Positions 18,229 to 34,024 of a DNA stretch of 64,000 nt are shown here, in pieces. The first letter of the stretch is position 1, and each line of letters opens with the position of its first letter. Origin of the DNA: GCA-2732755 sp965228265 (GTDB lineage Bacteria > Planctomycetota > Phycisphaerae > Phycisphaerales > UBA1924); contig OZ245804.1 of assembly GCA_965228265.1 (NCBI GenBank), forward strand, positions 124,001-188,000, in the 5' to 3' direction. The position numbers and the translations under genes were made by a program. Under the pieces are notes generated by a model that saw nothing but the letters and a program-made list of their open reading frames with translations, did no database searches and was not told where the DNA came from.

Positions 18229-18894
18229 TCAGGCCGCGATCTCACCCGCGACCATCTTGTCGTACCACTCGCGCCGGCGGACATCCCCGAGCACCGCGTA
18301 CGCCTTGGCGATCCGATCAAACCGCTCCGCCGCATCGGGCGACGGATCGTGATCGGGGTGGTGCTTCTGCGCCAGCTTGCGGTACGAACGCTTGATCTCG
18401 TCGGCGCTCGCATCGGGGGCCACGCCGAGCACCTCGTAGAGATTCTCGAAATCGATGAACGCCTGAGGCCGCTCGGACTCGCCCGCCTGCGACTGTCCGC
18501 CGGCGGCGCCAGCCGCTTTCTCCTCAGATTCGCCGGTGATCTTTGTCGACTTGTTCGCAAACCCGAACTGACCGAGCTGACGCAGCGCCACGCCCACACC
18601 CGGCCGGGGGTCGATGATCTGGAACCCCGCCTCGTACACCGCCGGCAGCCAGCACACCCGGCGCACCCACTGCACACGCGCCTTCACGGCGAGCTGCTTG
18701 CTCTCCGTCCGGATGCGGATCTCATGGATCTCGCCCTTCTTGAGATCCAACCGCTTCCGCGAAGACAGACGGAATCCCGTCTCCGAGACATCGCGCACCG
18801 TTCCCACCGGACACGAGAGCGTGTTCGTCTCGAAACGCTGCGCGTTCCGCGGCATGTGCAGACGTGAAGATGTCCCCTTGGTGCCGAGACCCAT
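18229..18894 (-). CDS. PilZ-domain / DnaJ J-domain fusion protein
   Basis: A 221-aa two-domain protein. The N-terminal 115 residues look like a PilZ-type c-di-GMP-binding or PilZ-like barrel (TVRDVSETGFRLSSRKRLDLKKGE, IRIRTESKQLAVKARVQWVR, VYEAGFQIIDP). The canonical RxxxR motif is only partly visible (RNAQR near residue 16 and D-x-S-x-x-G as DVSETG). After a Gly/Ala/Glu linker, residues 150-215 are a J domain (ENLYEVLGVAPDASADEIKRSYRKLA, the HPD tripeptide in QKHHPDHD, and FDRIAKAYAVLGD). J domains stimulate DnaK ATPase, so the protein may link second-messenger sensing to chaperone recruitment. Its stop lies 12 bp from that of the convergent lipoprotein gene. Confidence 0.8.
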   Translation of the reverse strand: MGLGTKGTSSRLHMPRNAQRFETNTLSCPVGTVRDVSETGFRLSSRKRLDLKKGEIHEIRIRTESKQLAVKARVQWVRRVCWLPAVYEAGFQIIDPRPGVGVALRQLGQFGFANKSTKITGESEEKAAGAAGGQSQAGESERPQAFIDFENLYEVLGVAPDASADEIKRSYRKLAQKHHPDHDPSPDAAERFDRIAKAYAVLGDVRRREWYDKMVAGEIAA

Positions 18895-18973
18895 AAGTCA
18901 AAGTTCGGCACACAAGAGGACCGTCTTGATCCAAAGTTGACCCCGCCCACTTAAAGGGAAGGACCGGAACGTG

Positions 18974-19306
18974 TTATCGCACGCCCAGAAGCTCGATCTC
19001 GAAGATCAGATCGGCCTTCGGCGGGATGCTGGGCGGCGCGCCGTGCACGCCGTAACCGAGCATGTACGGGATCGTCAGCTTGCGCTTGCCCCCGACCTTC
19101 ATGCCCGGGATCCCTTCCTGCCAACCCTTGATGAGATTGCCAAGCGGGAACTCAATCGGCTCGCCCCGCTTGTAGGACGAATCGAACTCTGTGCCATCCA
19201 TCAGCGTGCCACGGTAATGCACACGAACGATCGCGCCGGGAGGGCATTCCTCACCATTGCCGACGACCGAATCCTCGATGACCAGGTCACTCACTGGCTC
19301 ACTCAT
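18974..19306 (-). CDS. FKBP-type peptidyl-prolyl cis-trans isomerase
   Basis: A 110-aa single-domain FKBP that catalyses prolyl isomerisation during protein folding. It has VRVHYRGTLMDGTEFDSSYKRGEPIEFPLG, GWQEGIPGMKVGGKRKLTIP and YGVHGAPPSIPPKADLIFEIELL, which contain the usual active-site aromatics and the GMKVG and IPP loops. There is no signal peptide, so it is probably cytoplasmic. It is transcribed on the same strand as the PilZ/J-domain gene, 79 bp upstream of it. Confidence 0.95.
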   Translation of the reverse strand: MSEPVSDLVIEDSVVGNGEECPPGAIVRVHYRGTLMDGTEFDSSYKRGEPIEFPLGNLIKGWQEGIPGMKVGGKRKLTIPYMLGYGVHGAPPSIPPKADLIFEIELLGVR

Positions 19307-19507
19307 CTCTCACTCCCCAAACGATTGCACACAATGGCGCCGGCTCACTCGTACCAGACCCCAGATGCAATGGTTTACATCGTAGAAACCCCTGACTACC
19401 GCATCGCGAGAAATATTCAGTGATTTCACCCTCTCTGGCGAGCAAGATACCGACACAAACACCAGCCTGACCTGCACCATCCCATTGAGAGGTGGTATTC
19501 TCCCGCC

Positions 19508-20602
19508 ATGAGATCAATCAATCGCCGTCGATTCATCGCCGCAACCTCGCTCACCGCTGTCTCAGGTATTACCCCGAGTGCATACGCCAAACATGCTGCA
19601 CGCGGCCCCGGTGATGACCACAGAGGCCCTGTCTGTATCGCTTCAGGCAACGGCGTCCCAGCCGTCGCGAAGGCCTGGGATCTCATGCACGCCGGACGAG
19701 ACACCGCCGAAGCAATCGTCGCTGGCGTACGCATCGTCGAGGAAGACCCAAACGACATGTCCGTGGGCTACGGCGGCCTCCCTAACGACAGGGGTGTCGT
19801 GCAGCTCGACGCCTCCGTCATGCACGGCCCTACACACAAAGCCGGTGCCGTCGCGTGTCTCGAAAACATAAAGACACCGGCGTCCGTTGCTCTCGAGATC
19901 CTCCGCCGAACCGATCACGTCATGCTCGTCGGGCAGGGCGCCAAGGAATTCGCCATCGCACTCGGTTTCCCCGAGGAAAACCTCCTCACCGAACAGGCAC
20001 GCAAAGCATGGCTCCGATGGAAAGCGAACCACGGCCCCAATGACGACTGGCTCAACCCCGAACAGATGGACTGGGAATTCGACAAGGACGGCCACGGAAC
20101 ACATACCGCTGTGGCTCAAAATCAAAGCGACGACCCCATCCCCTTCACCACCGGCACCATCCACTGTTCAGCTCTGAACGACAAGGGCGAGATCTCGGGC
20201 TGCACCACAACCAGCGGCCTCTCGTACAAAATCCCCGGCCGCGTCGGCGACTCGCCCATCATCGGCGCGGGCATGTACGTCGACAACGAGATCGGTGCAG
20301 CCGGCGCCACCGGACGCGGCGAAGCCGTCATCCAATCCTGCGGCTCATTCCTTGCTGTCCAGTTCATGGATCAGGGCATGACACCCAACGAAGCATGCCG
20401 AGCCGTGCTCAAACGCATCGCCGACCGGACCAAGCAGAAGCGCCTGCTCAACGCCAAGGGCGAACCCAACTTCCAGGTAACGATGTACGCGATGCGAAAG
20501 GACGGCGCCTACGGGTCGGCCACCATGAGACCGGGCGGGACCTTCGCCGTTTGCGACGACGAAGGCCCCCGGCGTCTGCCGTCTGAGCCGCTGTTCGATT
20601 GA
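19508..20602 (+). CDS. N4-(beta-N-acetylglucosaminyl)-L-asparaginase (glycosylasparaginase), Tat-exported
   Basis: An N-terminal-nucleophile hydrolase that cleaves the GlcNAc-asparagine bond of glycoproteins. The 364-aa precursor starts with a twin-arginine signal (NRRRFIAATSLTAVSG), so it is exported folded. The self-cleavage site is GTIHCSAL with Thr217 as nucleophile (Asp is replaced by Gly before the Thr; the usual motif is HDTIG). Downstream are TTTSGLSYKIPGRVGDSPIIGAG and YVDNEIGAAGATGRGE, very close to the Flavobacterium enzyme. It may degrade glycoproteins from algae or hosts. It has no obvious operon partners. Confidence 0.93.
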   Translation: MRSINRRRFIAATSLTAVSGITPSAYAKHAARGPGDDHRGPVCIASGNGVPAVAKAWDLMHAGRDTAEAIVAGVRIVEEDPNDMSVGYGGLPNDRGVVQLDASVMHGPTHKAGAVACLENIKTPASVALEILRRTDHVMLVGQGAKEFAIALGFPEENLLTEQARKAWLRWKANHGPNDDWLNPEQMDWEFDKDGHGTHTAVAQNQSDDPIPFTTGTIHCSALNDKGEISGCTTTSGLSYKIPGRVGDSPIIGAGMYVDNEIGAAGATGRGEAVIQSCGSFLAVQFMDQGMTPNEACRAVLKRIADRTKQKRLLNAKGEPNFQVTMYAMRKDGAYGSATMRPGGTFAVCDDEGPRRLPSEPLFD

Positions 20603-20822
20603 CCCACCAACCGCCAGCGCGGCCCGGCCTGATCCGGCAAAGATCATATCCTTGCCCTGAGAGAAATACCTCTCCTCAACCGGATATCTGTCACACCACT
20701 CCGTGAACCGCCCCGCCGAATCCCCCCGGAGCGGCTTGTTCATCTGCACAAACATGTACGAGATCGCGGCTGCCGGGGTTCCCCTGATTTCAACGCCCCC
20801 GCCTGTCACCTATTGCACCCGC
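20603..20822 (+). other. intergenic stretch, no gene supported
   Basis: The 220 bases between the asparaginase stop and the promoter at 20823. A minus-strand open frame covers it and runs on antisense into the asparaginase, but nothing in it is a recognised domain. It may hold a terminator-like or remnant sequence; I see nothing decisive. Confidence 0.4.
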
Positions 20823-20850
20823 TTGACAGACCGCCCCCTCCGGATATGCT
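20823..20850 (+). promoter_or_regulatory. sigma-70-type promoter of the riboswitch operon
   Basis: A perfect TTGACA at 20823-20828 and TATGCT at 20845-20850 are spaced by 16 bp. The predicted start of transcription (about 20857) falls exactly at the 5' edge of the cobalamin riboswitch. Confidence 0.7.
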
Positions 20851-20855
20851 GAGCC

Positions 20856-21022
20856 CTGCTACGGGTGCCCCGATCTGTGTTGGGGTGAAAAGGGAAGTGC
20901 GGTTGAAAGCCGCCGCGGACGCGCCGCCGTGATGGGCACGATTCCGCCGGATCACACGCCACTGAGCCAGTCAGGCTCGGGAAGGCGATCCAGCGGAGCC
21001 CAGAGCCGGAAGACCTGCCCGG
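20856..21022 (+). ncRNA. cobalamin (vitamin B12) riboswitch
   Basis: A leader RNA that binds adenosyl- or other cobalamins and normally switches genes off when B12 is plentiful. Conserved blocks occur in order: ACGGGTGCCCC (5' arm), GGTGAAAAGGGAAGTGCGGT near 20884, AAAGCCGCCGCGGACGCGCCGCC with GTGATG, GCCACTGAGCC near 20958, TCGGGAAGGCG near 20976, and the B12 box AGCCGGAAGACCTGCC at 21004-21019. It sits right behind a promoter and 157 bp ahead of the first gene of a four-gene operon. No clear expression-platform hairpin could be assigned by eye; control of translation initiation is possible. Confidence 0.92.
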
Positions 21023-21178
21023 AGCCTGCGTTTGACCGCCCTCGCGAAACGGGCGTCGGCGGCTGCTCCGCGCGTTCGCTTCCGCGTGCGAAGTCCCTCC
21101 GACACATGCTCCCGCGAAGGCCACCCCACTTGGCCGGAAGCCGTACCGCGCGAATCGGTGCGAAACCGCGAGAGAATC

Positions 21179-22159
21179 ATGCAGACAATCCGCCTTGCCG
21201 TGCTGGCCGCCGCCGCCAGCTCCGCCATCACACCCGCTGCCCGGGCCGACATCAACGTCCCCTACAGCCTCGTCGGCACCTTCGCCCTCCCGTCCAACAC
21301 CTACGACCTCCTCCCCGATGGCAGGCTCATCTCCATCGACCCCGCCGGCAACGTCGCCATCCAGAACGCCGTCAACGCTTCCGCCTACACCAACGTCGGT
21401 TCCATCGGTGCCGTCAACTCCGACGGCTTCGGCCCCGCGTTCGTCGCCGTCAGCCCCGACGGCTCCACACTCGCCGTCGGCAACAACGAGTTCAACAACA
21501 CCAACGCCGTCCTCTTCTTCGACACCGCCCAGGCAACCACAGGGAACGCCACGCCAACGAGTTCCATCACCACGCCCCACTTCGCAGGCGGCTGGGCCGA
21601 CAACCAGACCTTCTACGTCAGCGGCGCCGACAGCGCCACCTTCGGCACCGTCGTCAACCGGCTCGATGTCGCACTCGGAACCGCCACCACCGTCATCGAC
21701 CCCGCCGGCGGATTCAGCGGCGCGGTCCACGCCTCGGGCGGCAACCTCTACGCCGGCGAAGGCGACACCGGCAACGTCTTCGCCTTCGACCTCGCCACAC
21801 TCGCCGCCGCGACGATCCCCACACCCATCAACACCGGCACCCACAGCACCACCCACGAGAGCGCAGGCTCCATCGACACCGACCCCTTCGGCAACCTCAT
21901 CGTTGCCGGCGGCTTCTACGACTTCGGCTCAAACACGTTCACCGGTTCCGCCGCTGTCATCGACCCACTGACCCAGGACAAACTCGTCCTCACACCCGCG
22001 GGCACCGGCACGTTCTACGGCTCATACTTCAACCACGCCACCAACGAACTCGTCGTGACCGCCGACGGCACAGCCTTCGTCTACGCCATCCCAACCCCTG
22101 CCACACTCGCGCCCTTCACACTCGGAATCATCGCCATCCGCCGAAGGAACCGGAACTGA
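21179..22159 (+). CDS. secreted beta-propeller-like protein with exosortase-type tail, under B12 riboswitch
   Basis: A 326-aa exported protein with a signal peptide (MQTIRLAVLAAAASSAITPAARA) followed by repeats of about 40-45 residues of the YncE/SMP-30 propeller type, such as LLPDGRLISIDPAGNVAIQN, FVAVSPDGSTLAVGNNEFNN, WADNQTFYVSGADS, HASGGNLYAGEGDTGNVFAFD and IDTDPFGNLIVAGGFY. The tail YAIPTPATLAPFTLGIIAIRRRNRN has the Pro-x-Pro, hydrophobic and Arg-cluster pattern of an exosortase signal. It is the first gene after the cobalamin riboswitch. In Bacteroides the surface propeller BtuG binds B12 tightly in similar riboswitch operons, so a B12-binding role is a plausible inference. The ATG at 21179 opens into the signal peptide. 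Confidence 0.82.
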   Translation: MQTIRLAVLAAAASSAITPAARADINVPYSLVGTFALPSNTYDLLPDGRLISIDPAGNVAIQNAVNASAYTNVGSIGAVNSDGFGPAFVAVSPDGSTLAVGNNEFNNTNAVLFFDTAQATTGNATPTSSITTPHFAGGWADNQTFYVSGADSATFGTVVNRLDVALGTATTVIDPAGGFSGAVHASGGNLYAGEGDTGNVFAFDLATLAAATIPTPINTGTHSTTHESAGSIDTDPFGNLIVAGGFYDFGSNTFTGSAAVIDPLTQDKLVLTPAGTGTFYGSYFNHATNELVVTADGTAFVYAIPTPATLAPFTLGIIAIRRRNRN

Positions 22160-22161
22160 TC

Positions 22162-23184
22162 ATGCACGCGCACGCCTGCATCCATCCCGCACGCCTCATC
22201 CTCGCCGGGGCCGTTTCGGTGGCGGCCCCGGCGTCCGCGCAGAACGACTTCGCCTCGCGCGTCGTCGACTACGCACCCGCACAAGGACAGTTCGTCAACG
22301 ACCCCGACTTCAACGACCCAACCCGCGCACTCGGCGCACCCGCCGGCGGCGGAACCATCAACGCCGACCTCTCATCACTCGTCTCACTCGGCGGCTTCGG
22401 CGGATCCATTACGCTCGCCTTCGACAGCCTCGTCGAGAACCACCCGGACAACCCCCTCGGGCTCGACTTCATCGTCTTCGGCAACGCCTTCCACCTCACC
22501 GGCAACGAGAACCGCCGATGGGCCGAGGCCGGGCTCGTCGAAATCGCCTACGACGCCAACGCCAACGGCCTCGCCGACGACACGTGGTACACCATCCCAG
22601 GCTCAGCGCTCACCCCGCCCATCTCACTCCCCCTCCCCCCAGCCTTCAACGGCCCCGTCCTCGAGAACCTCACCGGCACCAGCGCCGAATCCCACTGGGG
22701 CTACGCCGACCTCTCACCCACACTCCTGCTGGGTGACACCAACGCCGACAACCTCGTCGATGATCCGGACGCCGATCCCGCCGCGTTCTACACCGTCCCC
22801 GATGACCCCATGACCGTCGGCGTCGACCCGGGCTCGGGCGGGGGCGACGCCTTCGACATCGACTGGGCCATCGACCCCACCACAGGCGACCCCGCGAATC
22901 TCCCCGGCTTCCACTTCATCCGCATCACCACCGCCGTCGATCACACCACCGCCATCTTCGGCGAGAACTCCCCGGAGATCGACGCCGTCGCCGACGTCCG
23001 ACCCATCACCATCTGCCTCCCGGACGTCAACAACGACGGCTCCCTCACCCCAGCCGATTTCTCCGCGTGGGTCGCCGCCTTCAACACACAAAGCCCCGCC
23101 GCCGACCAGAACCGCGACGGGCACATCACCCCCGCCGACTTCTCCGCATGGGTCGCCAACTACAACGCGGGGTGCGACACATGA
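22162..23184 (+). CDS. secreted surface protein with C-terminal dockerin/EF-hand-like repeats, under B12 riboswitch
   Basis: A 340-aa exported protein. A signal peptide ends at AAPASA-QND. The body has a Bacteroidetes-like 'cell surface protein' pattern: LGAPAGGGTINADLSSLVSLG, SLVENHPDNPLGLDFIVFGNAF, EAGLVEIAYDANANGLADDTWY and a later FDIDWAIDP. Related proteins with a 'NAF ... DDxWY' pattern are, as I recall, found beside B12-binding propellers in Bacteroidetes. The last 60 residues carry two EF-hand-like repeats (DVNNDGSLTPADFSAWVAAF and DQNRDGHITPADFSAWVANY), common in Phycisphaerae surface proteins and likely Ca-binding. The ATG at 22162 is 2 bp after the previous stop; the long open frame upstream is a shadow. 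Confidence 0.8.
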   Translation: MHAHACIHPARLILAGAVSVAAPASAQNDFASRVVDYAPAQGQFVNDPDFNDPTRALGAPAGGGTINADLSSLVSLGGFGGSITLAFDSLVENHPDNPLGLDFIVFGNAFHLTGNENRRWAEAGLVEIAYDANANGLADDTWYTIPGSALTPPISLPLPPAFNGPVLENLTGTSAESHWGYADLSPTLLLGDTNADNLVDDPDADPAAFYTVPDDPMTVGVDPGSGGGDAFDIDWAIDPTTGDPANLPGFHFIRITTAVDHTTAIFGENSPEIDAVADVRPITICLPDVNNDGSLTPADFSAWVAAFNTQSPAADQNRDGHITPADFSAWVANYNAGCDT

Positions 23185-24017
23185 CCCGCCGCGCGTTCAC
23201 GCTCATCGAACTCCTCGTCGTCATCGCGATCATCGCGCTGGTCATCGGCATCCTGCTGCCCTCGCTCAGCAGTGCCCGGGGCGCCGGTCAGCGGCTCGTC
23301 TGCGCTTCCAACGCCCGGCAACTCCAGCTCGCGACCGCCGCCTACGCCGTCGATCATCAAGGCCACTACCCCCCCGGCGCTTCGGACTTCCGCAGCAATC
23401 TCCACCGCTGGCACGGCTCGCGCACCAGCCCCTCCGAACAGTTCGCCGCAGAGGCCGCCCCGCTCATGGGCTACATGGGCGACACCCCGGGCACCACCGA
23501 GGCCATCCGCAGCTGCCCCACTTTCGCGCGCACCATCGAAGCCGACCGCACCGCCCCAACCACCCGCACCGGCGCGTTCGAGAAATCAGCCGGGGGCTAC
23601 GGCTACAACAACGCATTCGTCGGCACACTCCGTGGAAAGCTCGGCTCACCCGGCGACCACACCTGGCGCGTCGTCTCCGACCAGACCGGCTCGCCCGAAC
23701 ATCTCTTCCTTCGACCCAGCGAAACCATGGCCTTCGCCGACGCCGCCTTCCCCTCCGGCCGAGCCAGCGGAAACGTCATCGAGTACAGCTTCCTTGAACC
23801 CCGCTTCCAGCCCGCTTTCGGCCTCACCCACCGAGCAGACCCCTCCATCCACTTCCGCCACGACCACCGTGCCAACATCGCACACCTCGACGGCCACGTC
23901 GAAGCACGCCAGCTCGGCTTCAGCTGGTCCAGCGGCCTCTACACACCCGAAGCCATCACCCTCAACATCGGATGGCCCGCGGGAGACGACTCAAACCGCG
24001 GCTACGGGTACAGGTGA
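23181..24017 (+). CDS. prepilin-type N-terminal methylation domain protein (pseudopilin-like)
   Basis: A 278-aa protein with a class III leader: MTRRAFTLIELLVVIAIIAL, with the prepilin peptidase cleavage site after RRA and Glu5 of the mature chain. The body has SNARQLQLATAAYAVDHQGHYPP and the C-terminal INIAHLDGHVEARQL pattern, as in planctomycete DUF1559-type pseudopilins. Its ATG overlaps the previous stop (ATGA), so it is co-translated with the riboswitch operon. A pseudopilin here could form a surface fibre or type-II-secretion-like export device for the two surface proteins; this is inference. Confidence 0.85.
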   Translation: MTRRAFTLIELLVVIAIIALVIGILLPSLSSARGAGQRLVCASNARQLQLATAAYAVDHQGHYPPGASDFRSNLHRWHGSRTSPSEQFAAEAAPLMGYMGDTPGTTEAIRSCPTFARTIEADRTAPTTRTGAFEKSAGGYGYNNAFVGTLRGKLGSPGDHTWRVVSDQTGSPEHLFLRPSETMAFADAAFPSGRASGNVIEYSFLEPRFQPAFGLTHRADPSIHFRHDHRANIAHLDGHVEARQLGFSWSSGLYTPEAITLNIGWPAGDDSNRGYGYR

Positions 24018-24020
24018 GCC

Positions 24021-24242
24021 ATGAACGTCGACCGATGCGTCTGCTACAACGTCACACTCGCCGAGCTGAAAGATATCTCCAACAAGTCCACCACCCTCGA
24101 TGAACTCAGCGCCAAAACCGGCTGCTGCACCGGCTGCGGCATGTGCAAGCCCTACGTCATCCTCATGCTCCGCACCGGTCGAACCACCTTCCCCGTCCTC
24201 CCCCCGCACGAAGCCCAGCGCATCGAATCACTCCACAGCTAA
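24021..24242 (+). CDS. BFD-like [2Fe-2S]-binding protein
   Basis: A 73-aa protein with the bacterioferritin-associated ferredoxin / Fer2_BFD pattern: CVCYNVTLAEL near the N-terminus and GCCTGCGMCKPYV, the Cys residues that bind one [2Fe-2S] cluster. It starts 3 bp after the pseudopilin stop, on the same strand, and is probably the last gene of the cobalamin-riboswitch operon. Small BFD proteins pass electrons to reductases or ferritin; reduction of cobalt in B12 is one possible job here, but it could be an unrelated hitchhiker. Confidence 0.85.
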   Translation: MNVDRCVCYNVTLAELKDISNKSTTLDELSAKTGCCTGCGMCKPYVILMLRTGRTTFPVLPPHEAQRIESLHS

Positions 24243-24245
24243 CCC

Positions 24246-24272
24246 AGTGGCGGAGGCTTCCAGCCTCCGCTG
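24246..24272 (+). repeat. palindromic REP-like element
   Basis: GCGGAGGCT-TCC-AGCCTCCGC, an inverted repeat just after the ferredoxin gene, without a T-run. It resembles extragenic palindromes found in many GC-rich genomes and may act as an mRNA-stabilising end. Confidence 0.5.
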
Positions 24273-24344
24273 TCCCCCTCCCCCGGTGGGAAGGCGTCCC
24301 GCCGCCCATCTCTTGCAATCTGCAAGCTTCTCCCACAACCAACC

Positions 24345-24377
24345 AAAAAGAAAAGCCCCCCGCAATCGCGAGGGGCT
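24345..24377 (-). terminator. Rho-independent terminator after rpoC
   Basis: Read on the minus strand: AGCCCCTCGCGATTGCGGGGGGCT forms a GC-rich stem and is followed by TTTCTTTTT. It lies 30 bp past the rpoC stop and ends the rplKAJL-rpoBC unit. Confidence 0.85.
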
Positions 24378-24406
24378 CATGTGAATTCAGATTGACAAGA
24401 GAACGA

Positions 24407-28801
<4,395 letters not shown>

Positions 28802-28892
28802 AAGTGCTCACCCCGTGATGGTGTGAAATCTGCTTCTGTGTCGGAGCCTCGCGAGCCCCGGAAATACCGATGTCATCGACGTTGAAGAGTGT

Positions 28893-32699
<3,807 letters not shown>

Positions 32700-32984
32700 C
32701 GAGCCCCTCGCGATGGTTCGCGTCTACAGCAACTCTCCATGTGATCCCGTGGATTGCACACGAAAGCCTTGCGTCGTCCGGTGGTGTAAATTTGCCGCGC
32801 CGAATCGGGAAGTCTACCGCGCCGTCATGTCCGGTTCCACCCAACCACCGGACTGGCGCTCCAATTTCCACACACGCGATGCCTACGGTTCCGTCTCTGA
32901 ATGGTAGCCCCGCACCTCTCAGCACGGAGCTCCCTGATCATTTTTGATCAACACCCGATCAAATACCGATCGGATGCCGCATGA

Positions 32985-33383
32985 TTACTTGAGCTCGACG
33001 TCGGCGCCGACTTCCTTGAACTGGGCAGCCAGAGCCTCGGCGTCTTCCTTCGACAGGCCTTCCTTGATCGGCTTGCCCGGGTTGTCCACGACTTCCTTCG
33101 CCTCCTTGAGGCCAAGGCCTGTCGCCTCGCGCACGAGCTTAATCACCTTGATCTTCTCGCCGCCGGCACCCTTCAGGATCACCGCGAACTCCGACTGCTC
33201 CTCAGCAGCAGCATCCGCCGGACCCGCAGCCATCACAACACCGCCGGCCGCGGCCTCGATGCCGTAGGTTTCCTTCATGTAGTCGCCGAGCTCGACCGCC
33301 TGCTTCAGGTTCAGCTCCGCGAGCTTGTCACCAAGGCTCTTGATCGCCGAATCGAACTCTTTCACTGCTGCTTCGTCGCTCAT
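32985..33383 (-). CDS. rplL: 50S ribosomal protein L7/L12
   Basis: Stalk protein that recruits translation factors to the ribosome, 132 aa. An N-terminal dimerisation helix (KSLGDKLAELNLKQAVELGDYMKE) is joined by an Ala-rich hinge to the C-terminal domain (EFAVILKGAGGEKIKVIKLVREATGLGLKEAKEVVDNPGKPIKEG), with the family's conserved Lys/Gly surface. It follows rplJ after 114 bp, a common arrangement allowing extra L12 synthesis. Confidence 0.97.
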   Translation of the reverse strand: MSDEAAVKEFDSAIKSLGDKLAELNLKQAVELGDYMKETYGIEAAAGGVVMAAGPADAAAEEQSEFAVILKGAGGEKIKVIKLVREATGLGLKEAKEVVDNPGKPIKEGLSKEDAEALAAQFKEVGADVELK

Positions 33384-33497
33384 CTGATTTCCAACCTTTC
33401 ATTCACCCCGCCCGATAGGGACCGAAACACTCGGCTCCTTACCCCGGACACACCGGGCCAATCGGACGCTGATGCAAATTCCACTTTCCCGAAACGG

Positions 33498-34010
33498 TCA
33501 GCCGACCTTGGCGATCTCTTCGCCATTCTCCAGCTTCTCTTCGATCGCCTTGATGATCCCCGCGATCTTCCGACCGGGACCAAGAATGAGCGACACCGTG
33601 TTGCCCTGAGCCTCGATAAGCGTGGGCATCTTGCTCAGACGCGTCACACCCTCTTCGCCCTCGAACAACTCACCCTCGAGAAGCGCGCCCTTCAGCTCGA
33701 TCTCAGGGTTCGACTTGACCAGGTCGATGATGTCACGCGCGATCTCGATGATCGGTTTGTCGCCAAAGATCACCGCGTTCTGACCCTTGAGCACCGGCGA
33801 AAGTGCCGACAGCGCCGTCCCCTCGAAGGCCTTCCGGGCCAGAGAGTTCTTCACCACCGTCACCTCGACGCTGTTCTCACGCATCTTGTTGCGGATCGTC
33901 TCGGTCCCCTCGGCCTTCACGCCGCGGAGAGAAACAATCAGCGCTTCCTCGGTCTCGCCGAGGCGACTCTGATACTCAGAGACGATCATTTCCTTCATCG
34001 GTTTGGACAT
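33498..34010 (-). CDS. rplJ: 50S ribosomal protein L10
   Basis: Base of the ribosomal stalk that holds L12 dimers, 170 aa. It has an N-terminal KEMIVSEYQSRLGETEEALIVSLRGVKAEGTETIRNKMRE, the central SLARKAFEGTALSALSPVLKGQNAVIFGDKP, and a C-terminal L12-binding helix (AGIIKAIEEKLENGEEIAKVG). It lies 14 bp after rplA, with no room for a long L10 leader between L1 and L10. Confidence 0.96.
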   Translation of the reverse strand: MSKPMKEMIVSEYQSRLGETEEALIVSLRGVKAEGTETIRNKMRENSVEVTVVKNSLARKAFEGTALSALSPVLKGQNAVIFGDKPIIEIARDIIDLVKSNPEIELKGALLEGELFEGEEGVTRLSKMPTLIEAQGNTVSLILGPGRKIAGIIKAIEEKLENGEEIAKVG

Positions 34011-34024
34011 GGCGCCAAACTCCC

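Noticed and set aside
20345..20809. 154-codon minus-strand open frame overlapping the asparaginase end and the following gap
   Set aside because: The first 70 residues are not an obvious antisense artefact, but I see no domain, no clear ribosome site and most of it is antisense to a sure gene.
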